DNA from: Polynucleobacter meluiroseus
GTDB taxonomy: Bacteria; Pseudomonadota; Gammaproteobacteria; Burkholderiales; Burkholderiaceae
Direction of reading: 5' to 3'
Assembly (NCBI GenBank): GCA_945881875.1
Contig: CAMCVH010000001.1
Location: 62,001 to 126,000 of the forward strand
DNA length: 64,000 nt
Shown here: positions 36,998 to 45,530 of the stretch, piece by piece
How positions within the stretch are numbered: the first letter of the stretch is position 1
How the letters are laid out: each line of letters opens with the position of its first letter
Notes under the pieces: generated by a model
What the model was told of the DNA's origin: nothing
What the model saw: only the letters and a program-made list of their open reading frames with translations
Databases searched by the model: none
Position numbers and translations under genes: made by a program

Positions 36998-38824
36998 ATG
37001 AGTATTCGCGCCTTAAGAAATATCGCCATCATTGCCCACGTTGACCACGGTAAAACGACTTTGGTTGACCAATTGCTACGCCAATCTGGAACATTCCGTG
37101 AGAACCAAGCGCTGACAGAGCGTGTGATGGACTCGAATGATATTGAAAAAGAACGTGGTATCACGATCTTGTCAAAGAATTGTGCAGTTGAATATGAAGG
37201 TACACATATCAACATCGTTGATACCCCAGGACACGCTGACTTCGGTGGAGAAGTAGAACGTGTTCTCTCAATGGTTGACGGTGTATTGCTATTGGTAGAT
37301 GCGGTTGAAGGTCCTATGCCTCAAACACGCTTTGTAACCAAAAAAGCCTTAGCGCTTGGTTTGAAGCCAATTGTTGTGGTGAATAAAGTAGACCGTCCAG
37401 GTGCACGTATTGATTACGTTGTTAATGCAACATTTGAACTATTCGACAAATTAGGCGCAACCGAAGAGCAATTAGATTTCCCAGTTATTTATGCCTCAGG
37501 TTTATCTGGTTATGCAGGTTTAACACCCGACGTGCGTGAAGGTACGATGGCGCCATTATTTGAAACTGTTTTGAAATATGTACCGATTCGTGATGAAGAT
37601 CCAGATGGTCCTTTACAGTTCCAAATTTCATCGATTGACTACAACAGCTACGTTGGCAAGATTGGTGTTGGACGTATCAGCCGCGGTACAGTTAAAACAG
37701 GTCAGTCAGTCATTTGTCAAAACGGTCCTGATGGCACACCATTCAATGGTCGTGTTAACCAGGTATTGAAATTCCAAGGCTTAGAGCGTGTTCAGGTTGA
37801 TCAAGCTGCTTCTGGAGACATCGTTCTCATTAACGGTATTGAAGATCTAGCTATTGGTACAACAGTTTGTTCACCGGACAAAGTTGAAGCATTGCCGATG
37901 CTAAAAGTGGATGAGCCAACATTAACCATGAACTTCATGGTGAACACCAGCCCATTGGCTGGTCGTGAAGGTAAGTTCATTACAAGTCGTCAGATTCGTG
38001 ATCGTTTACAACGTGAGTTGAAGTCAAACATGGCTTTGCGCGTTAATGACACACCAGACGACACCGTATTTGAAGTTTCAGGTCGTGGTGAATTGCACTT
38101 GACTATCTTGATTGAAAACATGCGTCGTGAAGGTTACGAATTAGCTGTTTCTCGTCCGCGCGTTGTTTTCCATGAAGAAAATGGTGTGAAGATGGAGCCG
38201 TTCGAAAACTTAACAGTTGACGTTGAAGACACCACACAAGGTGGCGTGATGGAAGAGTTAGGTAAGCGTAAAGGCGAACTTCAGGACATGGTTTCAGACG
38301 GTAAAGGTCGTACACGTCTTGAGTACAGAATTCCAGCGCGTGGTTTGATCGGTTTCCAAGGCGACTTCTTAACGATGACTCGTGGTACTGGTTTGATGAG
38401 TCATACATTTGATGCTTATGGCCCAATGAGAGAAGGTATGGTTGGTGAGCGTCATAACGGCGTTTTGATTTCTCAAGACGATGGTGAAGCTGTTGCTTAC
38501 GCTTTATGGAAGCTACAAGATCGTGGACGCATGTTCGTAGTTCCTGGTGATAATCTGTACGAAGGTATGGTGATTGGTATTCATAGTCGTGATAATGACT
38601 TAGTTGTGAACCCGATTAAGGGTAAGCAATTAACTAACGTTCGTGCTTCAGGTACTGATGAAGCTGTTCGCTTAGTACCATCTATTCAGATGTCTTTAGA
38701 GTACGCAGTAGAATTTATTGCTGAAGATGAATTGGTTGAAGTAACACCAAAGAGCATCCGTATTCGTAAGCGTTATTTGAAAGAAAATGAGCGTAAGAAG
38801 GCGGGTCGTCCTTCTAGCGTTTAA
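36998..38824 (+). CDS. typA: Translational GTPase TypA/BipA
   Basis: TypA is a ribosome-bound GTPase of the EF-G family needed for assembly and stress growth. It has 608 aa. The G domain shows [10 protein letters not shown] (13-22), the [10 protein letters not shown] switch, [16 protein letters not shown] and NKVDRPGAR. The C-terminal region with [20 protein letters not shown] and the typical [18 protein letters not shown] end is intact. It is the last gene of the rimP-to-typA series and is closed by a long hairpin. Confidence 0.97.
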   Translation: MSIRALRNIAIIAHVDHGKTTLVDQLLRQSGTFRENQALTERVMDSNDIEKERGITILSKNCAVEYEGTHINIVDTPGHADFGGEVERVLSMVDGVLLLVDAVEGPMPQTRFVTKKALALGLKPIVVVNKVDRPGARIDYVVNATFELFDKLGATEEQLDFPVIYASGLSGYAGLTPDVREGTMAPLFETVLKYVPIRDEDPDGPLQFQISSIDYNSYVGKIGVGRISRGTVKTGQSVICQNGPDGTPFNGRVNQVLKFQGLERVQVDQAASGDIVLINGIEDLAIGTTVCSPDKVEALPMLKVDEPTLTMNFMVNTSPLAGREGKFITSRQIRDRLQRELKSNMALRVNDTPDDTVFEVSGRGELHLTILIENMRREGYELAVSRPRVVFHEENGVKMEPFENLTVDVEDTTQGGVMEELGKRKGELQDMVSDGKGRTRLEYRIPARGLIGFQGDFLTMTRGTGLMSHTFDAYGPMREGMVGERHNGVLISQDDGEAVAYALWKLQDRGRMFVVPGDNLYEGMVIGIHSRDNDLVVNPIKGKQLTNVRASGTDEAVRLVPSIQMSLEYAVEFIAEDELVEVTPKSIRIRKRYLKENERKKAGRPSSV

Positions 38825-38838
38825 TTAGCAATAGAAAA

Positions 38839-38880
38839 AAACCATAAAGCCGCAACCATCAAGTTGCGGCTTTATGGTTT
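38839..38880 (+). terminator. 18-bp perfect hairpin after typA
   Basis: AAACCATAAAGCCGCAAC (38839-38856) pairs fully with 38863-38880, loop CATCAA. The plus strand has only TTTC after it but an A-tract before it, so it terminates well in the minus direction and moderately in the plus direction. Confidence 0.8.
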
Positions 38881-38910
38881 CTAAAACAGAAATTAATAAA
38901 ACAAACCATC

Positions 38911-39807
38911 ATGGACATTAAAAATGGCGTTGGTCCCAGTAAAGTATTTGTAAAAAATACTGAAAAGTCCTATATCTATTTAATTGATTTTTTTGTTGAA
39001 AAGTTTCCTCAAATCCCAAAAGTGGAATGGGCTAAGAGGATGGATCAAGGCCTCGTTCTAGATGAGGAGGGTATCCCTCAAGACTCTCAAGCGCCATGTC
39101 AAGAAAACACTTTCATCTACTACTACCGAAGTATTGAAATAGAGGAATCGATCCCATTTCAAGAATTGATAATTTACGAAGATGATCATTTATTGATTGC
39201 TGATAAACCTCATTTTTTACCTGTGACTCCTGCAGGACATTACTTACAAGAAACGCTACTCGTGCGCCTTAAAAATAAAACAGGTATTAAAGATTTAACT
39301 CCGATACATAGAATCGATCGAGAGACTGCTGGTTTAGTGGCTTTCTCAAAAAGAGCGCAAGATCGTAACCTCTATCAAGTTTTATTTAGAGAGCGTCAAA
39401 TCAAAAAGACTTATGAAGCAATTGCGCCTTATCAAGAGCATCTGAAACATCAGTTCCCAATCGAGCGCATTAGCAGAATTGAAGAATCTGATATTTTTAT
39501 TCAGATGCAAGAAGTTCCTGGTGAACCTAATTCAGACACGGTCATTCAATTGTTGGAAGTGAGCAAGCCGTGGGCTAGATATCAGTTAGAACTTGGTACT
39601 GGTAAGAAGCATCAATTAAGGGTGCATATGAATGCATTAGGGATGCCGATCAAACATGACAAGATTTATCCAAACATAGTCCCACAACCCAAAATGGGTA
39701 AAGATTTCTCAGAGCCTTTGCAACTCTTAGCTAAACAACTGAGTTTCAGAGATCCTGTGACTCAGATGGAACATCAGTTTCAGAGCTCGTTTGTACTTTC
39801 TCTATAA
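38911..39807 (+). CDS. RluA-family RNA pseudouridine synthase
   Basis: Pseudouridine synthase of the RluA/RsuA-like superfamily, 298 aa. An N-terminal region of about 80 residues (VFVKNTEKSYIYLIDFFVEKF) takes the place of an S4 domain. The catalytic core has IIYEDDHLLIADKPHFLPV, HRIDRETAGLVAFSK with catalytic Asp136, and ELGTGKKHQLRVHMNALG. The RNA target is not predictable here; 23S rRNA or tRNA are both possible. It is followed 9 bp later by dusA, so two RNA-modifying genes are paired. Confidence 0.9.
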   Translation: MDIKNGVGPSKVFVKNTEKSYIYLIDFFVEKFPQIPKVEWAKRMDQGLVLDEEGIPQDSQAPCQENTFIYYYRSIEIEESIPFQELIIYEDDHLLIADKPHFLPVTPAGHYLQETLLVRLKNKTGIKDLTPIHRIDRETAGLVAFSKRAQDRNLYQVLFRERQIKKTYEAIAPYQEHLKHQFPIERISRIEESDIFIQMQEVPGEPNSDTVIQLLEVSKPWARYQLELGTGKKHQLRVHMNALGMPIKHDKIYPNIVPQPKMGKDFSEPLQLLAKQLSFRDPVTQMEHQFQSSFVLSL

Positions 39808-39816
39808 AATCGCATC

Positions 39817-40899
39817 ATGTCAATTACTCCTAAACGTTTAGCCGTTGCCCCAATGATGGATTGGACTGATCGTCAGTGCCGAACCTTCCATCGCAGTCTG
39901 ACTAAAGACGCAGTTCTCTATAGCGAGATGGTGACAACTGGCGCGTTGATTCATGGCGACGTACCACGTCATTTAGATTTTGATGAGGTTCAGCATCCCG
40001 TAGTTTTACAGTTGGGTGGTAGTGAACCTGATGATCTAGCCAAGTCGGCATTATTAGCTCAGCAGTGGAGTTACAACGAGGTAGACCTTAACTGTGGTTG
40101 TCCTTCTGAGCGAGTGCAACGTGGATCGTTTGGAGCATGCTTGATGGCTGAACCAGATTTGGTGGCGGACTGCGTTAAAGCAATGAAGGATGCGGTAGAT
40201 ATACCCATCACCGTCAAACATCGTATTGGCTTGAATGATATGGATGTTCTCAATCAAGCCAATGATTACCAATTCACATTAGACTTTATTTGTAAGGTGG
40301 CAGAAGCTGGTGCGAGCCAAGTATCTATTCATGCACGCAATGCCATCTTAAAAGGATTGTCGCCTAAAGAAAATCGTACGATTCCGCCACTACGATACGA
40401 GGTAGCGAAACAACTTCGCATCGATGCTCAAAAACATTTCCCCAATCTAAAAGTTTTGTTAAACGGTGGTCTTGAAACTAATGGTGACATTGCCAGATAT
40501 TGGCATGACTTCGATGGTTTCATGATTGGTAGAGCGGCTTACCATACGCCTGGGATCATGTTGGATTGGGATGAAATGTTAAAAACGGATGGTCAAGCTT
40601 TTGGATCATTTTTTGGTGTTGATCAATGGAATCGCATTACTGAGGAATTAATCAAACAATGTACTCGTTGGTTAAATACTTGCGAGGCTAAGCAAGAACA
40701 CTTTCACATGGCAGCTATTACTCGACATATCTTGGGCTTGGCTCACGGAAAGGGTGGTTCTAAGCATTGGCGCAGAAAGCTATCCGACTACCGCTTGTTG
40801 GGTGCAGTCAAGACTGAAGGGGACATCAGAGCCTTTTTTGAAGATGCCAACAAAGAATTGCGGATGTATGTTGAACAAGAGGACTCAGACGAGTTATAA
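39817..40899 (+). CDS. dusA: tRNA-dihydrouridine(20/20a) synthase DusA
   Basis: FMN enzyme reducing uridines 20/20a in the D loop of tRNAs. It has 360 aa. It begins LAVAPMMDWTDRQCRTFHR and continues YSEMVTTGALIHGD, the DusA subtype signature. The catalytic Cys95 is in LNCGCPSERVQ, followed by FGACLM, VKHRIGLND and HARNAILKGLSPKENR, all typical of DusA rather than DusB or DusC. The end carries the promoter of tRNA-His. Confidence 0.95.
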   Translation: MSITPKRLAVAPMMDWTDRQCRTFHRSLTKDAVLYSEMVTTGALIHGDVPRHLDFDEVQHPVVLQLGGSEPDDLAKSALLAQQWSYNEVDLNCGCPSERVQRGSFGACLMAEPDLVADCVKAMKDAVDIPITVKHRIGLNDMDVLNQANDYQFTLDFICKVAEAGASQVSIHARNAILKGLSPKENRTIPPLRYEVAKQLRIDAQKHFPNLKVLLNGGLETNGDIARYWHDFDGFMIGRAAYHTPGIMLDWDEMLKTDGQAFGSFFGVDQWNRITEELIKQCTRWLNTCEAKQEHFHMAAITRHILGLAHGKGGSKHWRRKLSDYRLLGAVKTEGDIRAFFEDANKELRMYVEQEDSDEL

Positions 40900-40900
40900 T
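40871..40900 (+). promoter_or_regulatory. Promoter for tRNA-His inside the end of dusA
   Basis: TTGAAC (40871-40876), 18 bp, TATAAT (40895-40900). The start site would be near 40907, about 7 bases before the tRNA. Confidence 0.65.
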
Positions 40901-40914
40901 TTCGATTCTCTATG

Positions 40915-40990
40915 GTGGCTGTAGCTCAGTTGGTAGAGTCCAGGATTGTGATTCCTGTTGTCGTGGGTTCGAGCCCCATCAGCCACCCCA
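40915..40990 (+). tRNA. tRNA-His (anticodon GTG)
   Basis: Complete cloverleaf. The acceptor GTGGCTG (40915-40921) pairs with CAGCCAC (40980-40986), discriminator C at 40987 and encoded CCA. The base before the acceptor, 40914, is G, the required G(-1) of tRNA-His. The anticodon loop TTGTGAT has GTG at 40948-40950. A terminator follows directly. Confidence 0.97.
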
Positions 40991-40995
40991 AATAA

Positions 40996-41022
40996 AAATG
41001 GCCCCTTGCTGAGGGGCCATTT
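40996..41022 (+). terminator. Bidirectional terminator after tRNA-His
   Basis: Perfect 11-bp stem AAATGGCCCCT (40996-41006) / AGGGGCCATTT (41012-41022), loop TGCTG. It also serves the small minus-strand gene whose stop is at 41039. Confidence 0.88.
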
Positions 41023-41038
41023 GCTTTATGGGAACTGT

Positions 41039-41218
41039 TTAGGGATTTTGATGAAAGTAAATCATTGCCACTATGGTGATCAAGCCAAAAGTTATATCTA
41101 TAAGAATAAATCTAACGCTTAATTTTTTAATGATGCGGTTCTCAAAATTTAGAAAATCTTGTTTCATTTGTTTTTTTTCTTCAATGAATTTTTGTTGAAA
41201 TTCTTCGTGCGTATTCAT
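41039..41218 (-). CDS. Small coiled-coil membrane protein, unknown function
   Basis: A 59-residue protein from the ATG at 41218; an AAAGG ribosome site lies 11 bases upstream on the minus strand. The first 35 residues are a charged helix (EEFQQKFIEEKKQMKQDF, then FENRIIKKL), probably a coiled coil. One transmembrane helix follows (RFILIDITFGLITIVAMIYF) and the tail is short. The layout recalls the coiled-coil plus C-terminal anchor end of DUF1640-like proteins, a weak resemblance. It ends next to a shared terminator, which supports it as a real gene. I do not recognise a function. Confidence 0.6.
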   Translation of the reverse strand: MNTHEEFQQKFIEEKKQMKQDFLNFENRIIKKLSVRFILIDITFGLITIVAMIYFHQNP

Positions 41219-41362
41219 AATTAATAATGCCTTTAGCAATCGATTGACTCAAGTTAATTTATATTTTTTATAAGTTAATTGCAAATCATCAAAAATGATG
41301 CTGAGTAGGGCGTAAGGTTATAAAACCCTCAATCATGGGGTGTTCATGAGAAAATCTTCTTT

Positions 41363-42250
41363 GTGAAAACAATCATTAATCTTCTAGCGCACGCTTTATT
41401 GTGGTTCTTAGCAGTCATTCCATATTCATGGGTGGTAGCTATTGGTTATGGCATCGCTGCCGTAGCACCCAAGTTCTCTAAGTCACGCGTGAAGATTATT
41501 AATGCCAATCTAAAAGCTTGCTTCCCTCATCTAAGCCAAGAAGAGCGTGATGCTATTGCCGCAAAAAACTGGCGCTTGATGGGCAGAAGTTTTGCTGAGC
41601 GTGGTCGCTTGTGGTTAGGTTCAGAAAAATCGATCAATGAATTTGTAACAGTGATTCCGCAGGTTGACATGAATGACGGTAAGTCACGTATTTATGTCAG
41701 CATGCACTTGATGGGTATTGAAGCTGGGCTCATAGCTATCACCATGCACCTGAAAAAAATAAAAGCTGCACCTGGCATCACACTTTATATATTCATGAAG
41801 AACGATTACTTTGAGCCGCGCATTAAAAAATGGCGTGAACGTTTTGGTGCCAAGATGTTATTACGTGAACACCATGGTCGCGAATTACTTCGTGAAGCAC
41901 GCAAGGGTACCTTTGTTTGTTTGTCACCTGATATGGACTTAGGTCGAAAAGATTCTGAGTTCGTCCCATTCTTTGGCGTTTCCACCAACACAGTCTTATC
42001 TGTTTCTAAAATGGCTAAAGTGGCTGGCGCTGAAGTGTGTCCAATCTTTACAGTTTTACGTGAAGATGGCTCTGGGTATGATTGCCACGTTGGCAAGCCT
42101 TGGGTAGATTTTCCGACAGATGATCCACTTGCAGATACTGCTCGTATGAATCAATCATTTGAGGACGTGATCAGACCACGAATTGCAGAATATTACTGGG
42201 TGCACAAACGATTTAAGAATCGCCCAGATGGTGAAGCTTCTATTTATTAA
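41363..42250 (+). CDS. Lysophospholipid/lipid A acyltransferase family protein (LpxL/HtrB type)
   Basis: Inner-membrane acyltransferase of 295 aa in the LpxL/LpxM family, which adds a secondary acyl chain to Kdo2-lipid A. An N-terminal anchor (LLAHALLWFLAVIPYSWVVAIGYG, about 5-28) precedes NANLKACFPHLSQEERDAI, a family hallmark. The catalytic HX4E-type motif is seen as HLMGIE (about 115-120), and further on come REHHGRELLREARKG and SPDMDLGRKDSEFVPFFG. The start is GTG; no ATG in frame precedes the anchor. It stands alone and is convergent with lexA. Confidence 0.88.
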   Translation: MKTIINLLAHALLWFLAVIPYSWVVAIGYGIAAVAPKFSKSRVKIINANLKACFPHLSQEERDAIAAKNWRLMGRSFAERGRLWLGSEKSINEFVTVIPQVDMNDGKSRIYVSMHLMGIEAGLIAITMHLKKIKAAPGITLYIFMKNDYFEPRIKKWRERFGAKMLLREHHGRELLREARKGTFVCLSPDMDLGRKDSEFVPFFGVSTNTVLSVSKMAKVAGAEVCPIFTVLREDGSGYDCHVGKPWVDFPTDDPLADTARMNQSFEDVIRPRIAEYYWVHKRFKNRPDGEASIY

Positions 42251-42275
42251 GAAGCTAAACCTCAATCACTTTAGA

Positions 42276-42935
42276 TTAAAGACCGCCGGGTCTAATCAAA
42301 CCGACAGCTAAACCTTCGATCGTAATTTCATCACGACGTGGATCAACCAAAATATTTTCAAAGTCTGGATTCTCAGCAATCAACTCAATCTTCATACCAT
42401 GAGGACCTTTAGATTGTGACCAACGCTTTACGGTGACTTCATCATCCAAGCGCGCTACAACGATTTCACCATTGCGGGCTTCACTAGCCTTTTTAACGGC
42501 GAGATAGTCGCCATCTAAAATACCGGCATCACGCATACTCATGCCGCGTACTTGCAATAAATAATCAGCACCTTTGGTAAACAAAGATGGATCGCAGGGA
42601 ACTTGTTTTTGAATATGCTCCACTGCCAAGATCGGTGAACCAGCAGCGACTCGACCAATCAAAGGAAGCGTTAATTGCTGAAGTGCTGCTAAAGGTAAGG
42701 TGAACTGCTTTGATAACTTAATGCCTCGTGAAGTTCCGGGCGTTAATTCAACATAACCTTTGCGAGCTAGGGCTCGAAGATGCTCTTCTGCTGCGTTAGC
42801 TGAAGCAAAACCAAGGCGCGTCGCAATTTCTGCTCTAGTTGGTGGTAAGCCACTTCGAGAAATGGCGTCCGAAATAAGCCCCAAGATTTCTTCTTGGCGA
42901 GCCGTCAATTTAGGTTTTGCTGTGTTTGTATCCAT
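42276..42935 (-). CDS. lexA: LexA repressor (SOS regulator)
   Basis: LexA represses DNA-damage genes and self-cleaves when RecA is activated. It has 219 aa. The winged-helix DNA-binding part ([52 protein letters not shown]) is followed by the cleavage site Ala98-Gly99 and the catalytic dyad Ser133 (GMSM) and Lys170 (DDEVTVKR), spaced as in E. coli LexA. The start at 42935 fits the family N-terminus, yet no ribosome site precedes it, and the -10 box ends 6 bases upstream, so the mRNA is probably leaderless. A LexA box covers that promoter, giving autorepression. Confidence 0.97.
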   Translation of the reverse strand: MDTNTAKPKLTARQEEILGLISDAISRSGLPPTRAEIATRLGFASANAAEEHLRALARKGYVELTPGTSRGIKLSKQFTLPLAALQQLTLPLIGRVAAGSPILAVEHIQKQVPCDPSLFTKGADYLLQVRGMSMRDAGILDGDYLAVKKASEARNGEIVVARLDDEVTVKRWSQSKGPHGMKIELIAENPDFENILVDPRRDEITIEGLAVGLIRPGGL

Positions 42936-42936
42936 G

Positions 42937-42952
42937 CTGTGATTCTATACAG
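42937..42952. promoter_or_regulatory. LexA operator (SOS box)
   Basis: CTGT-N8-ACAG (42937-42940 and 42949-42952), the proteobacterial LexA consensus. It begins 1 bp before the lexA start codon and covers the lexA -10 box. It is also near the divergent asparaginase start. Confidence 0.88.
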
Positions 42953-42970
42953 TGATTTCTAAAGATGCAA
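42942..42970 (-). promoter_or_regulatory. lexA promoter, giving a leaderless transcript
   Basis: On the minus strand TTGCAT (complement of 42965-42970), 17 bp, TAGAAT (complement of 42942-42947). Six bases separate the -10 box from the lexA ATG, so transcription should begin at or next to the start codon. Confidence 0.6.
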
Positions 42971-42991
42971 TACCCATTGATAATGTTTTAT

Positions 42992-43969
42992 ATGAATTCT
43001 GTAAATTTATTAGTTTTGGGCATGGGCGGTACGATTGCTGGTTTAGCCAGTGACCCCCAAAAGCCCCTGTCATACCAGGCTGGCCAGATCTCAGCCCATG
43101 GTTTGGTAGAGGCTTTGGAGCTTGAAAGTGACTTTGGGCAAATTGAGACTATTCAAGTGGCGAATATGGATAGCCGCCATATGAACGAGGAGCTCATGAT
43201 GCAACTGGCTTGGGCGGTTAAAGCTGGTCTACAGCGAGAAGACGTTACTGGCATTGTTATTACCCATGGTACTGACACCATGGAAGAGACAGGGGTCTTC
43301 CTTCATGCCACACTGGGCAAGCTTGCAAGCCATTTCAGAAAAGCGGTTGTTCTGACTGGCGCCATGTTGCCCGCCAACGCTGAGCATGCTGATGGCCCCA
43401 CCAATCTGAGAGCGGCTCTTTATTTGGCTAAAGAAGCAAAAGAGGCCGAACAGTACGGTATTTTGGCTGTGATGGCAGGTAAACCTTGCTTAGCAAGAGA
43501 CTTATCCAAACAACATACCCATGCCATGGATGCTCTAGTTGTTAACGCCAGAGAGCTGGACGGACCCATCCAAAAACGCCAAGCAGACTTAAATTTACCG
43601 ACGCAAATGGTTTGGCCTTGGATTGAGATCATCACCAGTCATGGCGGTGCCAGCGGTCGTTTGGTGGACATGCTGTCAAGCCAGGGTGTGGAAGGAATCG
43701 TGATTGCAGGTACAGGGCAGGGCAGCGTTCATGAAAATCTAGCTCAACACCTGATTTTGGCCGCTGAAGCAGGTATTGCAGTCGTTCGATCCTCTCGAAC
43801 TGGCGCCGGGGCGGTGTTTTCGGAGGTTTCCGAGCCAGATGTGGCTTGGAATTGGTTAACAGCAAGGGATTTGAACCCTGCAAAAGCCAGAATTGCCCTT
43901 CAATTGGCACTTTTAGAGGCAAATTCCAGGAAAACTGATGATTGGCAAAGTATTTTTGCTACAATATAA
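42992..43969 (+). CDS. Asparaginase
   Basis: Hydrolyses L-asparagine to aspartate and ammonia. The protein is about 325 aa with the two threonine motifs of the family: LGMGGTIAG near the N-terminus and HGTDTMEETGVF (about 91-102), with the region TGAMLPANAEHADGPTNL between them and the C-terminus. No signal peptide is seen, so it is probably cytoplasmic. In-frame ATGs at 42965, 42983 and 42992 are possible; 42992 is preferred because the conserved core begins there and the first ATG falls in the lexA -35 box. No ribosome site supports any of them. The SOS box upstream might affect it, which is speculative. Confidence 0.88.
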   Translation: MNSVNLLVLGMGGTIAGLASDPQKPLSYQAGQISAHGLVEALELESDFGQIETIQVANMDSRHMNEELMMQLAWAVKAGLQREDVTGIVITHGTDTMEETGVFLHATLGKLASHFRKAVVLTGAMLPANAEHADGPTNLRAALYLAKEAKEAEQYGILAVMAGKPCLARDLSKQHTHAMDALVVNARELDGPIQKRQADLNLPTQMVWPWIEIITSHGGASGRLVDMLSSQGVEGIVIAGTGQGSVHENLAQHLILAAEAGIAVVRSSRTGAGAVFSEVSEPDVAWNWLTARDLNPAKARIALQLALLEANSRKTDDWQSIFATI

Positions 43970-43970
43970 G
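43942..43970 (+). promoter_or_regulatory. Promoter for the rpsF operon
   Basis: TTGGCA (43942-43947), 17 bp, TATAAG (43965-43970), at the very end of the asparaginase gene. It would give a leader of about 84 nt before rpsF. Confidence 0.68.
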
Positions 43971-43989
43971 GCTGTAGTTTTTTACCTTG

Positions 43990-44037
43990 TCACACTGGTC
44001 AATCGACTAATTTCAGTTGATTGAGACGCCCAGGTGA
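43990..44037 (+). promoter_or_regulatory. Hairpin leader upstream of rpsF, candidate S6-S18 autoregulatory element
   Basis: TCAC-a-CTGG (43990-43998) pairs with CCAGGTGA (44030-44037), and TCAATCGACT (43999-44008) pairs with AGTTGATTGA (44015-44024, one G-U). An asymmetric 5-nt bulge GACGC (44025-44029) separates the two stems. It ends 23 bases before the ATG. S6-S18 leaders in many bacteria are hairpins with such an asymmetric bulge; I cannot confirm the conserved CCG. Confidence 0.5.
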
Positions 44038-44060
44038 CTTTTATCCATAAGGAGTTAGTA

Positions 44061-44432
44061 ATGCGTCATTATGAAATCGTTTTTATCGTCCATCCGGACC
44101 AAAGCGAGCAAGTACCTGCCATGGTTGAAAAGTACACAAGTACTATTACAACTCAAGGTGGCAAAGTTCACCGCGTTGAAGACTGGGGCCGTCGTCAGAT
44201 GGCTTACATGATCGACAAGCTAGCTAAAGCTCACTACGTTTGCATGAACATTGAGTGTGGCCAAACCACTCTTGATGAACTCGAGCACGGCTTTAAGTTC
44301 AACGATGCTGTATTGCGTCACTTGGTTATCAAAGCAAAGAAAGCTGAAACAGAGCCTTCAATCATGATGAAGCAAGTTGAACGTGAAGAAGCTCGTAAAG
44401 CTCTTCAAGCAACGGAGGCGCCTGCTGCCTAA
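44061..44432 (+). CDS. rpsF: 30S ribosomal protein S6
   Basis: S6 binds S18 and 16S rRNA in the 30S platform. It has 123 aa. [19 protein letters not shown] opens the protein, with the conserved [28 protein letters not shown] and the [17 protein letters not shown] region. The ATG at 44061 is chosen because AAGGAG (44049-44054) stands 6 bases before it. The first gene of rpsF-priB-rpsR-rplI-dnaB. Confidence 0.97.
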   Translation: MRHYEIVFIVHPDQSEQVPAMVEKYTSTITTQGGKVHRVEDWGRRQMAYMIDKLAKAHYVCMNIECGQTTLDELEHGFKFNDAVLRHLVIKAKKAETEPSIMMKQVEREEARKALQATEAPAA

Positions 44433-44454
44433 TTAGGCACTGAGCGGGTTTGGG

Positions 44455-44742
44455 TTGAATCATTTCATCCTAACTGCCGCCCTTGTCGCTCGGGAAGCTC
44501 TTAGATATACCCCTGCCGGAATACCTGTGATTGAATGCCAACTAGAACATAGTGGCGATGTTCAAGAAGCCGGTAGTGCAAGGAAAGTCAAAATGAGTAT
44601 CGAAGCGATGGCTATCGGATCAGTTCACGAAAAACTTGATCAGATGGATTTGGGAAGGTCAGCTAGATTTGAAGGATTTTTAACTCATAAAAGCCTGCGC
44701 AGTCAGCGACTCGTCTTTCATATCACGCAAATTGAATTGTAA
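44455..44742 (+). CDS. priB: Primosomal replication protein N (PriB)
   Basis: PriB is a single-strand-binding OB-fold dimer that helps restart stalled replication forks with PriA. It has 95 aa. LTAALVAREALRYTPAGIPVIEC is the betaproteobacterial PriB opening and RLVFHITQIEL the end. No ATG is available; TTG at 44455 fits the family N-terminus (NHFILTA). It lies between rpsF and rpsR, its usual place. Confidence 0.9.
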   Translation: MNHFILTAALVAREALRYTPAGIPVIECQLEHSGDVQEAGSARKVKMSIEAMAIGSVHEKLDQMDLGRSARFEGFLTHKSLRSQRLVFHITQIEL

Positions 44743-44754
44743 AAAGGAAACATC

Positions 44755-45033
44755 ATGGCATTCGTAAAAAAAGGTGATGACCGCAAGAACAAGCGTCCAG
44801 CACAAAACCCATTATTCAAACGTAAACGTTTCTGCCGCTTCACAGCTGCAAAGGTTGATCAAATCGATTACAAAGATGTCGACACACTTCGTGACTTCAT
44901 CGGTGAGAACGGTAAGATCACGCCGGCACGTTTAACTGGTACTAAAGCTTTGTATCAGCGCCAACTTGATACTGCTATCAAACGCGCGCGCTTCTTAGCT
45001 TTGATGCCTTTCACTGACCAACATAAGAACTAA
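44755..45033 (+). CDS. rpsR: 30S ribosomal protein S18
   Basis: S18 pairs with S6 in the 30S subunit. It has 92 aa. The conserved core [21 protein letters not shown], then [21 protein letters not shown] and [18 protein letters not shown], is intact. AAAAGGAAA precedes its ATG. Confidence 0.97.
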   Translation: MAFVKKGDDRKNKRPAQNPLFKRKRFCRFTAAKVDQIDYKDVDTLRDFIGENGKITPARLTGTKALYQRQLDTAIKRARFLALMPFTDQHKN

Positions 45034-45045
45034 TCAGGAGTCACT

Positions 45046-45498
45046 ATGCAAATTATTCTCCTAGAAAAAGTAGCTAACCTTGGTAACTTAGGCGACGTTG
45101 TTCGCGTTAAAGATGGTTTTGCTCGTAACTTTTTAATCCCACAACGTATGGCTCGCCGTGCAACAACGACAGCTATTGCTGAGTTTGAAGCCAAGCGTGC
45201 TGAGTTAGAGAAACTGGCTGCTGAGAAATTGGCTGCTGCACAAGCTGTTGGCGCTAAGCTAACTGGTCTAGTACTTCCAATCAAACAAAAAGCTGGTGTT
45301 GATGGCCGTTTGTTTGGTTCAGTTACTAACCATGACGTAGCTGATGCTCTAAAGGCCCAAGGTTTCACTATTGAGAAAGCTTCAGTTCGTATGCCAACAG
45401 GTCCTTTAAAGATCGTTGGTGAGCATAAGTTATCTGTCGCTGTTCACACAGACGTAGTTGTTGAAATTACTGTCCAAGTGATTGGTGAGCAGGCTTAA
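45046..45498 (+). CDS. rplI: 50S ribosomal protein L9
   Basis: L9 is a two-domain protein at the L1 side of the 50S subunit. It has 150 aa. The N-terminal domain [19 protein letters not shown] with [16 protein letters not shown] is joined by a long helix ([20 protein letters not shown]) to the C-terminal domain. AGGAG stands 6 bases before the ATG. Confidence 0.97.
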   Translation: MQIILLEKVANLGNLGDVVRVKDGFARNFLIPQRMARRATTTAIAEFEAKRAELEKLAAEKLAAAQAVGAKLTGLVLPIKQKAGVDGRLFGSVTNHDVADALKAQGFTIEKASVRMPTGPLKIVGEHKLSVAVHTDVVVEITVQVIGEQA

Positions 45499-45530
45499 TT
45501 AATCATAAAAACGATATCTCCTGATATCTC

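Noticed and set aside
45511..45530. Duplicated GATATCTC decamer before dnaB as a DnaA or regulatory site
   Set aside because: Does not match a DnaA box and is only two copies; possibly chance.
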